From Lachnospiraceae bacterium (GTDB taxonomy: Bacteria > Bacillota > Clostridia > Lachnospirales > Lachnospiraceae), in assembly GCA_029225065.1 (NCBI GenBank), contig JAQXVT010000037.1:1-64000 (forward strand): a stretch of 64,000 nucleotides of DNA, read 5' to 3'. This document shows, piece by piece, positions 8,292 to 17,471 of this stretch. Made by a program: the position numbers and the translations under genes. The notes under the pieces were generated by a model. It searched no databases. It was not told where the DNA came from and was given only the letters and a program-made list of their open reading frames with translations. The stretch's first letter is position 1, and each line of letters opens with the position of its first letter.

Positions 8292-8331
8292 AAAGAGATT
8301 CCGTCTGTTAAAAAGCAGGCGGAATCTTTTT
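8292..8331. terminator. Bidirectional Rho-independent terminator
   Basis: 12-bp stem AGATTCCGTCTG (8296-8307) / CAGGCGGAATCT (8316-8327) with TTTT on the right and AAAAAA on the left, so it can end both the radical SAM transcript (+) and the carboxypeptidase transcript (-). Confidence 0.85.
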
Positions 8332-8373
8332 ACAATTCAGGAAATTTTTTACCGGAAATCTTTGGTGCTCTGT

Positions 8374-9837
8374 CTACAGATTATTGTAGGCGTAGTTTAA
8401 GAGTGTTCGTGAGTCGTTCCATCTGGCGGTGCTGGTAGAAGCGCCAAGGGTAACGGAAATATAGGTTCTTCCGCTTTTGGCCTTTATAACACCGACGAAA
8501 CAGGAACCAGCCTTGTTGGTGTAACCGGTTTTCATGCCTTTTACACCTGGCATAGTACCAAGCAGAGCATTTGTAGTATAGGCAGTGTAGGAACGCCCCT
8601 GTGTACTTCGGAATGAATAGGAGGAAGTACCGACCACTTTCTGGAAGGAACGGGCGTGCAGCCAGGCGTAGCGGGCAATTTTTGCGAGATCACATGCCGT
8701 CGTGTAATGATCCAGTCCGTTGTCCAATCCGTTCGGAGTTACAAAATGTGTGGAAGTGCAGCCAAGCTGTTTTGCTCTGGCGTTCATTTTGGCAGCAAAT
8801 TTTGTGGTGGAGCCGCTGACATACTCCGCGATTGCAACGGCGGTATCGTTATGGGAACCGAGCATCAGGGAATACAGAAGATCTTTCATTTTGAAAGAAT
8901 CCCCTGCTTTCATATAGAGCTTGGTTGGTTCCTGTGAAGCAGCATAGGCAGAGACTTTTACACGATTGTTAAGAGAAGCCGGACTGTTTTCCACTGCGAG
9001 AATGTAGGTCATAATCTTTGTGGTGCTGGCGTTGGCGTGTTTTTTGGTGCCGTTTTTATTGTAAATGACTTTTCCGGTAGCAGCGTCAATCAGCACTGCA
9101 CAGTCAGAAGAAATACTCAGTTTAGGACCGGTGGACAGCAGGACACCTTGATTACTAAAGTAGTAATCAATGCCGTTAATTTTGTGATAGCCCTTGTAAG
9201 CGCGGCCATCGGTATCAAAGTAATATCGTTTTCCGGAGATGGTCGCCCAGCCGTAGGTAGGCGTACCGTCTTTTTTCATATAAAAAATACGGTTTTTATA
9301 CTTCAGCCATCCGCCGGTGTATTTATATCCCTGATCCTGCGTGCCGAAGTAATATTTTTTGCCGTTGATGTGCTGCCATCCGCTGACACGTTTTCCATAT
9401 TTGTCAAAATAGTAGGTATGGCCCTGATATTTGACCCATCCGGTTGCGCGTTTTCCGCTTTTCTTGAGTAAATAAGTGCCATCCTTCTTTTTCAGCCAGC
9501 GCAGCTTGTACATATATCCTTCGCGATATGTGCCGAAATAGTAGTAATCATTTCCAATCTTCTTCCAACTGAATTGGCGATAGCCCTTTGGAGAAAAATA
9601 ATAGATCTTTCCATCGATGTTCATCAGACAGTCTTTTGCGTAGGTACCGTCTTTTTGCAGATACTTGTACCATTGCCCTTTTACATGAACAAATTTTCCG
9701 CCTTTTGAGATACGAATGTTGTCGGTAGAGGTGACCGCGGCATCCGCATGAAAGGGAATACTGACAAAAAAGACGAGCAGCAGAAGCGGCAGCAGACGGC
9801 GCCAAAATGCGCGTATGCAAGGTTTCATTTCTTTCAT
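8374..9837 (-). CDS. D-alanyl-D-alanine carboxypeptidase with N-terminal cell-wall-binding repeats
   Basis: 487-aa secreted penicillin-binding protein. After a signal peptide (about 12-33) come roughly eight aromatic, Gly/Lys-rich choline/glucan-binding type repeats (KYYFDxxGKxxxGW pattern, about 45-235), then a peptidase S11 domain with all three active-site motifs: ASTTK (SxxK, about 270), SHN (SxN, about 327) and KTG (about 440). S11 enzymes trim the terminal D-Ala of peptidoglycan stem peptides. The repeats should tether it to wall polymers or, in species lacking choline, to other glycans. The C-terminus ends soon after the KTG lobe, without the usual amphipathic membrane anchor, consistent with repeat-mediated anchoring. 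A promoter lies about 70 bases upstream. Confidence 0.88.
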   Translation of the reverse strand: MKEMKPCIRAFWRRLLPLLLLVFFVSIPFHADAAVTSTDNIRISKGGKFVHVKGQWYKYLQKDGTYAKDCLMNIDGKIYYFSPKGYRQFSWKKIGNDYYYFGTYREGYMYKLRWLKKKDGTYLLKKSGKRATGWVKYQGHTYYFDKYGKRVSGWQHINGKKYYFGTQDQGYKYTGGWLKYKNRIFYMKKDGTPTYGWATISGKRYYFDTDGRAYKGYHKINGIDYYFSNQGVLLSTGPKLSISSDCAVLIDAATGKVIYNKNGTKKHANASTTKIMTYILAVENSPASLNNRVKVSAYAASQEPTKLYMKAGDSFKMKDLLYSLMLGSHNDTAVAIAEYVSGSTTKFAAKMNARAKQLGCTSTHFVTPNGLDNGLDHYTTACDLAKIARYAWLHARSFQKVVGTSSYSFRSTQGRSYTAYTTNALLGTMPGVKGMKTGYTNKAGSCFVGVIKAKSGRTYISVTLGASTSTARWNDSRTLLNYAYNNL

Positions 9838-9905
9838 TTTCTCTTTTCCTCCTTGAATGTTGCTGACTTAACTGAAGCAAAACAGATTCAGTCATGATTT
9901 CTTTC

Positions 9906-9934
9906 ATTATAACGGATGCGAAGGAGAGAAGCAA
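9906..9934 (-). promoter_or_regulatory. Promoter of the D,D-carboxypeptidase gene
   Basis: Minus strand TTGCTT (9934-9929), 17-base spacer, TATAAT (9911-9906), ~70 bases upstream of the start at 9837. Confidence 0.55.
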
Positions 9935-10251
9935 GGAAAATGAGAGACTGGAAGGGTAGAGGCATACAGTTGACAGAGAATTTGTGAATGGCAGACGCTG
10001 GAGGGAGGCAAAAAAGGAGAACGGATAAAAAGGATGGAATAGAAAATCCTGAAAGAATGAGGCGAAACGACAGGAGAAAGAGAATAGATATCAAAACCGG
10101 AAAATCGGAAAAGAGTGTATAGAAAGGAAGGAACAGGAGATACTGGAAGAAGAGGTGACTGTAATAAAAAGAATCAGGTATTCCTGCGTTGAAGCAGGGA
10201 AAGAAAATCTGAGAAAAGACAGAAAATCAGAAAAGAAACGGGGGCCAGGGT
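9935..10251. other. Intergenic region without a recognisable gene
   Basis: About 317 purine-rich bases between the divergent carboxypeptidase and spore-germination-type genes. I see no RNA gene, convincing promoter or hairpin; the + side start codon is preceded by GGGGGCCAGGG. Confidence 0.5.
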
Positions 10252-11613
10252 GTGGAGATGATTCAGAAGGTTCATACAAGTCTTTCAGAGATTAAGGAGT
10301 ACATGAACACGATCCTGCCAATTCAGGAGAGCTTTGATCTGGTGGAACGATCTATCTGGGTAGGCGGAAAAGAAGGCGTTTTCTATTTTGTGGACGGACT
10401 TTTGAAGGATGAATCCATGGTAAAGATTATGGCGGCGTTTTTTGGAGTGAAGGAGCAGGATCTGCCGGAGGATGCGGAGACGTTTGCGAAGAAATGCATC
10501 CCGTGTGTGGAGGTAGACGTTGTCACGGACTTTGAGGAAATCGTAAAGGGAATCCTTTCAGGTGTGCTGGCGCTGTTTATTGACGGGTATGAATCATGTA
10601 TCATGATCGACTGCAGAACGTATCCGGCCCGGTCCGTGGACGAGCCGGAAAAGGATAAGTCTCTGCGCGGTTCGCGGGACGGCTTCGTGGAGACGGTGGT
10701 TTTTGATACGGCACTTATTCGCAGAAGGCTGCGTGATCCGCAGCTTGTGATGGAAATGCTGGAGGTCGGTAGTTCTTCCCGCAGTGATGTGGTGCTCTGC
10801 TACATGAAGCAGCGGGTAGATCCAAAATTGCTGGAGAATCTTCGAAAGAAGATCAGTGCAGTAAAGACAGAGGATCTCTGCATGAATCAGCAGAGTCTGG
10901 CGGAAGCACTGATGGGGACAAGATGGTATAATCCATTTCCGAAATTTAAATTTACAGAGCGGCCGGATACGACGGCTGCCTGTCTGATGGAAGGAAAGGT
11001 AGCGATTCTGGTGGATAATTCACCGTCCGCAATGATTCTTCCAACTTCGATTTTTGATATGATAGAGGAAGCGAACGATTATTACTTTCCGGCGTGGACA
11101 TCGCTCTATCTCAAATTTTCCAGAGTGCTGATTTTAATTCTGACCGTTTTCCTGACTCCGGTTTTTCTTTTGCTGATGCAGAATCCGCAGTGGATTCCGC
11201 CGGCACTTGAATTTGTGGCGGTTAAGGATACGGTAAATATTCCGCTTGTCTACCAGCTTTTGCTGCTTGAGCTGGTAATCGACGGCCTTCGTCTGGCAGC
11301 ACTCAGCACGCCAAATATGCTGAGCACGCCGCTCAGTATTTTTGCCGGGCTGGTGCTTGGAGAATTTTCCGTTAATTCCGGGTGGTTTAATGCGGAGGTA
11401 ATGCTGTACATGGCTTTTGTAGCAGTGGCGAATTATACGCAGCCGAATTTTGAGCTTGGATATGCGGTAAAATTTATGCGAATGCTGATCCTGATTCTGA
11501 CCGCGCTTTTTAACTGGGGCGGATTTCTTGCGGGCTGTGTCATTTTGCTGCTGCTTCTTTGTACGAACCGGACGCTGTCGGGACGGAATTATCTGAATCT
11601 GAGGATGAAGTGA
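10252..11613 (+). CDS. GerA/SpoVAF-family spore membrane protein
   Basis: 453-aa protein of the GerA alpha-subunit superfamily. A soluble N-terminal half (1-275) ends in the family signature region FTERPDT...EGKVAILVDNSPSAMILP, followed by four to five C-terminal membrane helices (about 290-310, 325-350, 360-380, 385-405, 410-435). It resembles SpoVAF more than a germinant-receptor A subunit, since no GerAB or GerAC gene adjoins; no other spoVA gene is present either. Expected location is the spore inner membrane. The start is a GTG at 10252; ATG 10258 is an alternative with poorer spacing. A strong terminator lies about 265 bases downstream. Confidence 0.78.
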   Translation: MEMIQKVHTSLSEIKEYMNTILPIQESFDLVERSIWVGGKEGVFYFVDGLLKDESMVKIMAAFFGVKEQDLPEDAETFAKKCIPCVEVDVVTDFEEIVKGILSGVLALFIDGYESCIMIDCRTYPARSVDEPEKDKSLRGSRDGFVETVVFDTALIRRRLRDPQLVMEMLEVGSSSRSDVVLCYMKQRVDPKLLENLRKKISAVKTEDLCMNQQSLAEALMGTRWYNPFPKFKFTERPDTTAACLMEGKVAILVDNSPSAMILPTSIFDMIEEANDYYFPAWTSLYLKFSRVLILILTVFLTPVFLLLMQNPQWIPPALEFVAVKDTVNIPLVYQLLLLELVIDGLRLAALSTPNMLSTPLSIFAGLVLGEFSVNSGWFNAEVMLYMAFVAVANYTQPNFELGYAVKFMRMLILILTALFNWGGFLAGCVILLLLLCTNRTLSGRNYLNLRMK

Positions 11614-11874
11614 GAAGCTGTGGTTAACCGAACAAGGCAAGTCTCCTGTTTCAATTGCGAGGAGCAATAAGCAGCTACTTTGATTATGAAATATCACGGG
11701 AGAAACCTGCTTGCGGAATCTCGTAAGGAGGGACCGATACCTTATGGGGTGGATTTCTAATGATTCTATAAAGAGAGGAACGGATTGAGAGCAGCAATAG
11801 AGAATCGGATCTGCTTATGGCAGAATATTTGACAGATATTTTGAAAAATTTGTCAATAATGCAAGATGTGAAAC

Positions 11875-11933
11875 AAAAAATCCTCGCGGAATCTGATGTA
11901 TGTAATTTTATCAGAAATTCGTGAGGATTTTTT
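11875..11933. terminator. Strong bidirectional terminator
   Basis: Long stem of AAAAATCCTCGCGGAATCTG (from about 11876) against its partner beginning TCAGAAATTCGTGAGGA and ending in TTTTTT at 11933. A and T tracts on both sides allow use by the converging GerA/SpoVAF (+) and deacetylase (-) genes. Confidence 0.85.
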
Positions 11934-12005
11934 GCTTTCTATATTATGAATGAAAATAAGAATTTTGATTCGGTTAAAATTCACTCTGAGACAGGTATCA
12001 GCAGA

Positions 12006-13574
12006 TCATGACTCTCCATTTGCAACAACTGGGGTCGGACGGCGCTGATCAAAAATTTCAGAAGCCGTGATCATGTTGTCGAGGACGGTTGTCTGACCAG
12101 TGCTTGCCTGATAGAGCAGGTAGCCGTCGAGGTCGATACGTCCCTGGCGGACGTACTGATCGGTAATCTGTACCCAGTACGGCTGTGAGCTGTCAACGTT
12201 GCAGAAGAAGTTGTAGCCGGCACTCTTAAAGTAATTGTAGACTTCGTTGTCGGAAGAGTAGCCTTCCCAGGAGCCGATATCATTGCCGTGTGCAAAGATG
12301 ATCGTATCGGTCGGCCCAACGATATTCTGGACGGTGTTGACCCATTTTTCATTGTCGGTGCGCAGCGCATCGACAGATTTACCGGTTACGCTCAAATGTC
12401 CCCAGGTATGGCTTGCAAATTCCCAGCCTTCTTCTTTGAGTGCATCAGCAATTTTAGTTGCCTCGGCAACGTCCTCATCCCAGTTGAAGTCCGGGTGCTC
12501 GTCCAGCCACTTGCGCTGGTCATCCATCAGGTTTTCTTTTACCTTGTAATCAATATCAGTCCGATAACCGAAGACGCCGTTGTAACCGGTCAGTGCGATC
12601 GTACCGCGTGCGCCCTTGTAAGCTCCGTCCGGATGCTCCTTCAGGAAGGTATTCAGGCGGGGAACAACGTCGAAATCACCGATATTTTCGCTGCCGTCCG
12701 TCTTTACATAATGGCATTTTACATCGCCGTTTTCGTCGATCACGAGCTTGTCCGGGAAGCTGGCCGGTTCGTAGGAATGGTAATAACTCAGATCGTCGAC
12801 AGAGAGAACAATCGCCTTCTTTCCCGGTGGGAGCATCAGGCTCTGGTTCGGAGTAAAGTGGACGGTTCCGTCTGCATCGGTGGTCTGCGTCACAAGATCA
12901 TGCAGGCTGACGTAAACGTATCCGTTGTCGTAGAGCTGCTGTGTGATCTTGTCGAATTCCTCTACCGTGGTCATCCAGGCGTTCATGCCGTCAGCCTGGC
13001 CCTGGCCGAGTGTGGCAGCATCGAAAGCGGCACTCGGATCATTGACAAGCGAATGGTAGAAGATATGAGGAATGGTTGTTACATCGACTGCAACACAGGA
13101 GGCCTTTGTGGTTTCGTACTCCTGGATGGCGGCGGTCACCGTCGCATCAGATTCATAATTCGGGATCGACTGGAGCAGTGCGATTGCACCGTCATAATCG
13201 TATCCGGCGGCAAGCAGCTGAGCCTGGGTGAGTGTATCTTCCTGGCTGGAAGCAGCAGCAGTTTCTTTTTCGGTCTGTGCTTCCGTTTGGATTGGCTGCG
13301 TTTCCGTCTGGGCCGGAGCTGCGGTCTCTTTTTCCGTCTGGATGAGAGTAGAATCCGTGGAAGACGGCTTCTGTGCCGGAGTGGAAGCAGTTCCATTTTG
13401 CTTTTTCAAGATAAGGCTGCCGGCGAAAATGGCTGCACCAATAAAGACAATTGCGAGTACGATTAAGGTAATCGTCCGGCGGATCATCGCCTGCCGTCTT
13501 CTTTTTCGGCGTCGTTCTCTGCGCGCCTGCGCCGCACGTTCGTATTCGGCGTCGTCGTAAAATTCATCGTTCAT
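12006..13574 (-). CDS. Membrane-anchored polysaccharide deacetylase (NodB homology)
   Basis: 522-aa single-pass protein: basic Arg-rich cytosolic N-terminus (about 12-30), one TM helix (about 31-52), a low-complexity Thr/Gln/Ser/Glu linker (about 58-115), then an extracellular domain. The carbohydrate esterase 4 fold is indicated by AIVLSVDDLSYYH (catalytic/metal Asp) and FASHTWGHLS (the HxxxH metal pair), with ALTGYNGVFGYRTD between them. Family members remove acetyl groups from GlcNAc or other wall glycans. The domain is longer than a minimal NodB unit and contains family-specific insertions, so the substrate is uncertain. GAGGGGG precedes the ATG. Monocistronic, ending at the shared terminator at 11875. 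Confidence 0.8.
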   Translation of the reverse strand: MNDEFYDDAEYERAAQARRERRRKRRRQAMIRRTITLIVLAIVFIGAAIFAGSLILKKQNGTASTPAQKPSSTDSTLIQTEKETAAPAQTETQPIQTEAQTEKETAAASSQEDTLTQAQLLAAGYDYDGAIALLQSIPNYESDATVTAAIQEYETTKASCVAVDVTTIPHIFYHSLVNDPSAAFDAATLGQGQADGMNAWMTTVEEFDKITQQLYDNGYVYVSLHDLVTQTTDADGTVHFTPNQSLMLPPGKKAIVLSVDDLSYYHSYEPASFPDKLVIDENGDVKCHYVKTDGSENIGDFDVVPRLNTFLKEHPDGAYKGARGTIALTGYNGVFGYRTDIDYKVKENLMDDQRKWLDEHPDFNWDEDVAEATKIADALKEEGWEFASHTWGHLSVTGKSVDALRTDNEKWVNTVQNIVGPTDTIIFAHGNDIGSWEGYSSDNEVYNYFKSAGYNFFCNVDSSQPYWVQITDQYVRQGRIDLDGYLLYQASTGQTTVLDNMITASEIFDQRRPTPVVANGES

Positions 13575-14094
13575 AAAAAAACCCCCTCTTCGATATGGTA
13601 ATTGTCCCGGTGCGTGTCTGCACCGCCTGAGACAAAACGTATATTCAGTTTATCATACATGTCAGGAAACGGCAATGAAAATAAAAAAGAAAACAAAAGA
13701 GAGAAGACTGGAATCAGAAAAAATGTGTAAGAAACAGAGGCATAAAATGTTTTAAATGAGTCACGCAAGTAGCGAAGTGGATTGCAAATATCTGCATTGA
13801 CAAGTAGAAAGAAATAGGAAGAATGGGTGAATGAAATTCCAGAAAAGAGCAACAAGGAGAGAACAGGAAAATTGAAAAGTCAGGAGAAAGGAAGCGCGAA
13901 AAGTTTGCGGTTGACAGAATGAGGAAAGTGGGTGAAAATAAGAAACAGACCGCTTCGTAAATACAGATAAGAGGGAGCATTTTTTGTTGAATCCAGCAAG
14001 TTCTGTGTTTCAAAAGAAGTAAAATCAAAAATAAGGAAACGGAATAAAAGAAATTCAGTAATATAGAAAAGAAAGTAAAAGAGAGGACAGAAAG
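13575..14094. other. Intergenic region carrying a family A repeat
   Basis: 520 AT/purine-rich bases between divergent genes. The only recognisable element is the dispersed repeat at 13763-13807. A possible minus-strand promoter (TTTCAT-17-TATGAT, about 13640-13680) could serve the deacetylase. No coding signal seen. Confidence 0.5.
13763..13807. repeat. Dispersed palindromic repeat, family A copy 2
   Basis: GCAAGTAGCGAAGTGG followed by ATTGCAAATATCTGC and TTGACAAGTAG. The core GTGGAT...ATCTGC pairs with G-U wobbles. Nearest relatives are the copies at 4594 and 37343. Confidence 0.6.
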
Positions 14095-14958
14095 ATGAAT
14101 AAAAAAATAGAAGACGCAATACAGGAATCCGAACGTATCCTGATCGGAATTGGAGAAGAATTTTCTCCGCAGGTACCGGCATGGGAAGGGCCGGACTGTC
14201 TGGAAGCATTTTATAAGAATCAATATTATGCGCAGCTTCCGGAGAATCATGAGGTGCTGCAGGCGTATCGGAAGCTGCGTGAGCTGGTCGGAGAGCGCCC
14301 GTATTTTGTGGTGACATTGAATACGGATGATCTGATCTACCGGGCAGGATTTGAGGCGGAGCAGGTGGTTGCACCGTGCGGAAGCTGCGGCAAGCTTCAG
14401 TGCAGTGAGCATATCGTGGATGCAGATGAGGTTTCGAAGCAGGTGATGGAGCAGTACCGGACGCAAATCGCACAGGAGAAGGAACTGTGCCTGGATGGTG
14501 TGGATTGGGAAGAAGGCTCAAAGGCAGAAAGAATAATGGATGCGCCATGCAATGAAAAGAAAAGAATATCAGAAAGTGAAGATTTCTCAAAAGTTCAGGA
14601 AGAGGCAGCGCAGAAGATTCTAAGAAAATTTGCGGTCTGTCCAGAGTGTGGAAAGCCGCTTGTGGCACATACAATCCAGATGGATGGCTATCTGGAAAGC
14701 GGATATCTTCCGCAGTGGGAAGCGTATAAAAAGTGGCTGGCCACGACTTTAAATAAAAAGCTGTGTGTGCTGGAGCTTGGCGTAGGATTCCAGTATCCGC
14801 AGGTGATTCGCTGGCCGTTTGAGCGGACTGCTTTTTACAACAAGAAAGCAGTCTTTGTGCGCGTACACAGCAAATTCCAGCAGATTGAAGCAGAACTGGC
14901 GGATAAAGCGATCACGGTGAAAGAATCGCCGGTGAAGCTGCTGCTTGATGCGGAATAG
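14095..14958 (+). CDS. Sirtuin-fold (Sir2-like) protein with degenerate active site
   Basis: 287 aa, recognisable as Sir2-related from TLNTDDLIYRAGF (about 74-86, equivalent to TQNIDxLHxRAG) and two zinc Cys pairs, CGSC (95-98) and CPEC (182-185). Key residues differ from active sirtuins: the GAGIS loop is replaced by GIGEEFS (18-24), the catalytic HGN motif by CGS (95-97), and the GSSL loop by LGVGF (about 218). The Asn and Asp of the QNxD motif remain. An insertion of about 55 residues separates the zinc pairs. Deacetylase activity is therefore doubtful; NAD or ADP-ribose binding, or another role, is possible. Monocistronic between an intergenic spacer and a strong terminator. Confidence 0.65.
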   Translation: MNKKIEDAIQESERILIGIGEEFSPQVPAWEGPDCLEAFYKNQYYAQLPENHEVLQAYRKLRELVGERPYFVVTLNTDDLIYRAGFEAEQVVAPCGSCGKLQCSEHIVDADEVSKQVMEQYRTQIAQEKELCLDGVDWEEGSKAERIMDAPCNEKKRISESEDFSKVQEEAAQKILRKFAVCPECGKPLVAHTIQMDGYLESGYLPQWEAYKKWLATTLNKKLCVLELGVGFQYPQVIRWPFERTAFYNKKAVFVRVHSKFQQIEAELADKAITVKESPVKLLLDAE

Positions 14959-15045
14959 AACTGGTTAAAGAAGAAGTTCTGGGTTTGCAGGGGAATTGAA
15001 TAATACGGAGACAAGAGTAAAAACAGGACGATATAAATATAATAG

Positions 15046-15082
15046 AAAAGGAACAGCACACCATGGAAGCTGTTCCTTTTTT
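15046..15082. terminator. Rho-independent terminator
   Basis: AAAAGGAACAGC (15046-15057) pairs with GCTGTTCCTTTT (15069-15080), followed by more T. It closes the Sir2-like transcript and, by symmetry, may also end the minus-strand ung transcript. Confidence 0.85.
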
Positions 15083-15150
15083 GAACGCAGATAAGCATTC
15101 CTCCGCTTCAAGTGTGCGGAGCACTAATGTCCGTTTTACAGCAGGAGAGG

Positions 15151-15825
15151 TCACACATTCTCAATCTGCCAGTCGATCGGCTCGATGCCGTGTGCCTTTA
15201 AAAATTTATTTGTCCGGCTGAATGGACGGCTTCCGAAAAAGCCGCGGTAAGCAGACAGAGGGCTTGGATGCGGAGATTCGAGAATCAGATGGTTCGGATT
15301 GGTGAGCATGTTCTTTTTCATCTGAGCAGGACGGCCCCAGAGAATAAAGACAAGCGGACGGTCGATATCATTTAAAATACGGATTGCCGCGTCTGTGAAT
15401 TCCTCCCAGCCGATCCCCTTGTGAGAGTTTGCCTGGTGAGCACGCACGGTGAGCACAGTGTTGAGCAGCAAAACGCCCTGATCGGCCCACTTGGTCAGAC
15501 AGCCGTTGTTTGGTATGTAGCAGCCGCAGTCCTCGTGAAGCTCCTGATAAATATTGACGAGAGAGGGCGGCACCTGTACCTGCGGCTGAACGGAAAAGCA
15601 CAGTCCGTGTGCCTGTCCCGGCTCATGGTAAGGATCCTGTCCGAGGATTACAACCTTTACTTTGGAGAGCGGGGTAAAGGCAAACGCGTTGAAGATATCA
15701 TCCGCAGGCGGATAGATCTCGCGTGTACGGTATTCTTCGTTGATTGTTTTATAAAGCTTTGCGTAATAAGGCTTGGAAAACTCCGGCTTTAACGGAGTAA
15801 GCCAGTCGTTTGAAATCGGAGGCAT
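15151..15825 (-). CDS. ung: Uracil-DNA glycosylase, family 1
   Basis: 224 aa, usual length. Excises uracil from DNA to start base-excision repair in the cytoplasm. Catalytic water-activating motif GQDPYHEPGQAHGLCFSV (about 62-79) with the conserved Asp, uracil-recognition LNTVLTVRAHQANSH (Asn about 122), and the DNA-intercalation loop HPSPLSAYRGFFGSRPF (about 186-202) are all intact. It lies 105 bases downstream of hisF on the same strand, so it may be read by the hisHF transcript, though no functional link is implied. AAAGGAC precedes the ATG. Confidence 0.95.
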   Translation of the reverse strand: MPPISNDWLTPLKPEFSKPYYAKLYKTINEEYRTREIYPPADDIFNAFAFTPLSKVKVVILGQDPYHEPGQAHGLCFSVQPQVQVPPSLVNIYQELHEDCGCYIPNNGCLTKWADQGVLLLNTVLTVRAHQANSHKGIGWEEFTDAAIRILNDIDRPLVFILWGRPAQMKKNMLTNPNHLILESPHPSPLSAYRGFFGSRPFSRTNKFLKAHGIEPIDWQIENV

Positions 15826-15930
15826 GATAAATGTCCTTTCTGAGAAGCTGTTTCATTTATGCCAAACATGCAGATCCTCAGCTGGCGCGGTAGACGATAG
15901 CCAGGAAAGGACTTGCCTGTTTGAAATATT

Positions 15931-16692
15931 TCAAAGCCGTACCGGCACATTCCGGTCGAGCAGGTATTGTTTCACTTCATTAATTTCCAGCTCTTTATAA
16001 TGGAACAAAGAGGCAGCAAGTGCGGCATCCGCATGGCCGTCGGTCAGTGCTTCATAAAAGTGTTCCTTTGTGCCGGCTCCGCCGGAGGCGATGACCGGAA
16101 CGGAGACGTGATCAGCGATGGTACGGGTCAGTTCGAGGTCATAACCGCTTTTCGTGCCATCACAGTCCATACTGGTGAGCAGGATTTCTCCGGCGCCTCG
16201 GCGGTCGGCCTCCATGGCCCATTCTACGGCGTCAATTCCCATATCAATCCGTCCGCCGTTTTTGTAGATATTCCAGCCGGATCCGTCCGAACGCCGTTTG
16301 GCATCAATTGCGACGACGACACACTGGCGGCCGAATTTATCGGCAGCTTCGCTGATCAGGGATGGGTTCTGGATCGCGGAAGAGTTGATGGAAATCTTGT
16401 CGGCTCCCTCACGGAGAAGAAGACGGAAGTCCTCCACGGTGCGGATTCCGCCACCGACAGTGAACGGGATAAAAACAGTTTCCGCCACGCGCCGTACCAT
16501 GTCGACGACGGTGTTTCTGGCGTCGGAGGAGGCGGTGATATCAAGAAAGACAAGCTCGTCGGCTCCGGCACGGTCATAGGCGGCGGCGATTTCCACCGGA
16601 TCTCCGGCATCGCGCAGGTCCACGAAATTGACACCTTTTACGACACGGCCATTTTTTACGTCGAGACATGGAATGATTCGTTTGGTAAACAT
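15931..16692 (-). CDS. hisF: Imidazole glycerol phosphate synthase, cyclase subunit
   Basis: 253-aa (beta/alpha)8 barrel that uses ammonia from HisH to turn PRFAR into imidazole glycerol phosphate and AICAR, the fifth step of histidine synthesis. N-terminal [16 protein letters not shown] holds catalytic Asp 11; [13 protein letters not shown] (phosphate site), VVAIDAKR with the second catalytic Asp (about 130), and [14 protein letters not shown] (second phosphate site) are intact. It follows hisH by 16 bases. No other his genes are seen nearby, so the rest of the pathway must lie elsewhere. AAAAAGGAGG sits before the ATG. Confidence 0.96.
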   Translation of the reverse strand: MFTKRIIPCLDVKNGRVVKGVNFVDLRDAGDPVEIAAAYDRAGADELVFLDITASSDARNTVVDMVRRVAETVFIPFTVGGGIRTVEDFRLLLREGADKISINSSAIQNPSLISEAADKFGRQCVVVAIDAKRRSDGSGWNIYKNGGRIDMGIDAVEWAMEADRRGAGEILLTSMDCDGTKSGYDLELTRTIADHVSVPVIASGGAGTKEHFYEALTDGHADAALAASLFHYKELEINEVKQYLLDRNVPVRL

Positions 16693-16708
16693 TCAGTGCG
16701 CCTCCTTT

Positions 16709-17332
16709 TTAAATAGAAAGAAAATTTTTCAGAATCGCCAGACCGATACTTCCGCTCTTTTCCGGATGGAACTGGCAGGCAAATACGTTGTCCTGCTCGA
16801 TCGAGGCATGGATTCTGGTACAGTAATCGGTGGATGCAGTGACAATGGAAGGTTCTGCGGCCTTAAGATAGTAGGAATGGACGAAATAGACGTAGGAATC
16901 TTCTGGAATGCCGCGAAACAGCCGTCCATTTGGATTGCCGCCGGCTTCTTCCGTATAGGAAAGAGAGTTCCAGCCCATGTGCGGAATCTTCATGCCGGGG
17001 GTCTCCGGAATGCGGAGAATGCGTCCGCGGCAGATGCCAAGGCCCTTTACGCCGGGAGTCTCCTCACTGGATTCAAAAAGAAGCTGAAGACCGAGGCAGA
17101 TACCGAGAAACGGTGTGCCTTTTTTTACCGTGTCCCGGATGACGTCGGTCAGCTGGTACTGGTGCAGTTTTTCCATCGCGTCGCCAAAAGAACCGACGCC
17201 GGGAAGGATTACTTTATCGGCTGAGAGGATCTGTGCCGGATCGCGGGTAATGACCGGAGAAGCGCCTAGGTACTGGAAGGCCTTTTCCACACTGCGCAGA
17301 TTTCCGGCATCGTAATCAATGATTGCAATCAT
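16709..17332 (-). CDS. hisH: Imidazole glycerol phosphate synthase, glutaminase subunit
   Basis: 207-aa class I glutamine amidotransferase that feeds ammonia to HisF. IIDYDAGNLRSVEKAF starts the fold; GICLGLQLLF (nucleophile Cys about 80) and CQFHPEKSG (catalytic His-x-Glu, about 187-189) complete the triad, and LPGVGSFGDAM forms the oxyanion-side loop. Length and motifs are those of a functional HisH. It precedes hisF by 16 bases on the same strand and makes an obligate heterodimer with it. TAAGGAGTG precedes the ATG. Confidence 0.96.
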   Translation of the reverse strand: MIAIIDYDAGNLRSVEKAFQYLGASPVITRDPAQILSADKVILPGVGSFGDAMEKLHQYQLTDVIRDTVKKGTPFLGICLGLQLLFESSEETPGVKGLGICRGRILRIPETPGMKIPHMGWNSLSYTEEAGGNPNGRLFRGIPEDSYVYFVHSYYLKAAEPSIVTASTDYCTRIHASIEQDNVFACQFHPEKSGSIGLAILKNFLSI

Positions 17333-17381
17333 GCTGTCACTCCTTAATTTTGATTTATTTCTACTTCATTCAGAATATAAA

Positions 17382-17413
17382 AAAGGGGAACGCTGCCAGG
17401 CAGCATTCCCCTT
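17382..17413 (-). terminator. Terminator of the activase gene
   Basis: On the minus strand AAAGGGGAATGCTGCC pairs with GGCAGCGTTCCCCTTTT and is followed by a T-rich tail (complement of the A-run at 17380-17385). It lies 170 bases after the activase stop and just upstream of hisH. Confidence 0.8.
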
Positions 17414-17471
17414 TAATTTAGCATAATTTACAGAAACATACAAGATATTCTGTTTTTTGTGGAAAATGCAA

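Noticed and set aside
12288-13466. A 392-codon open frame on the plus strand opposite the polysaccharide deacetylase
   Set aside because: It is antisense to a well-supported gene, has no ribosome site, and shows no recognisable domain.
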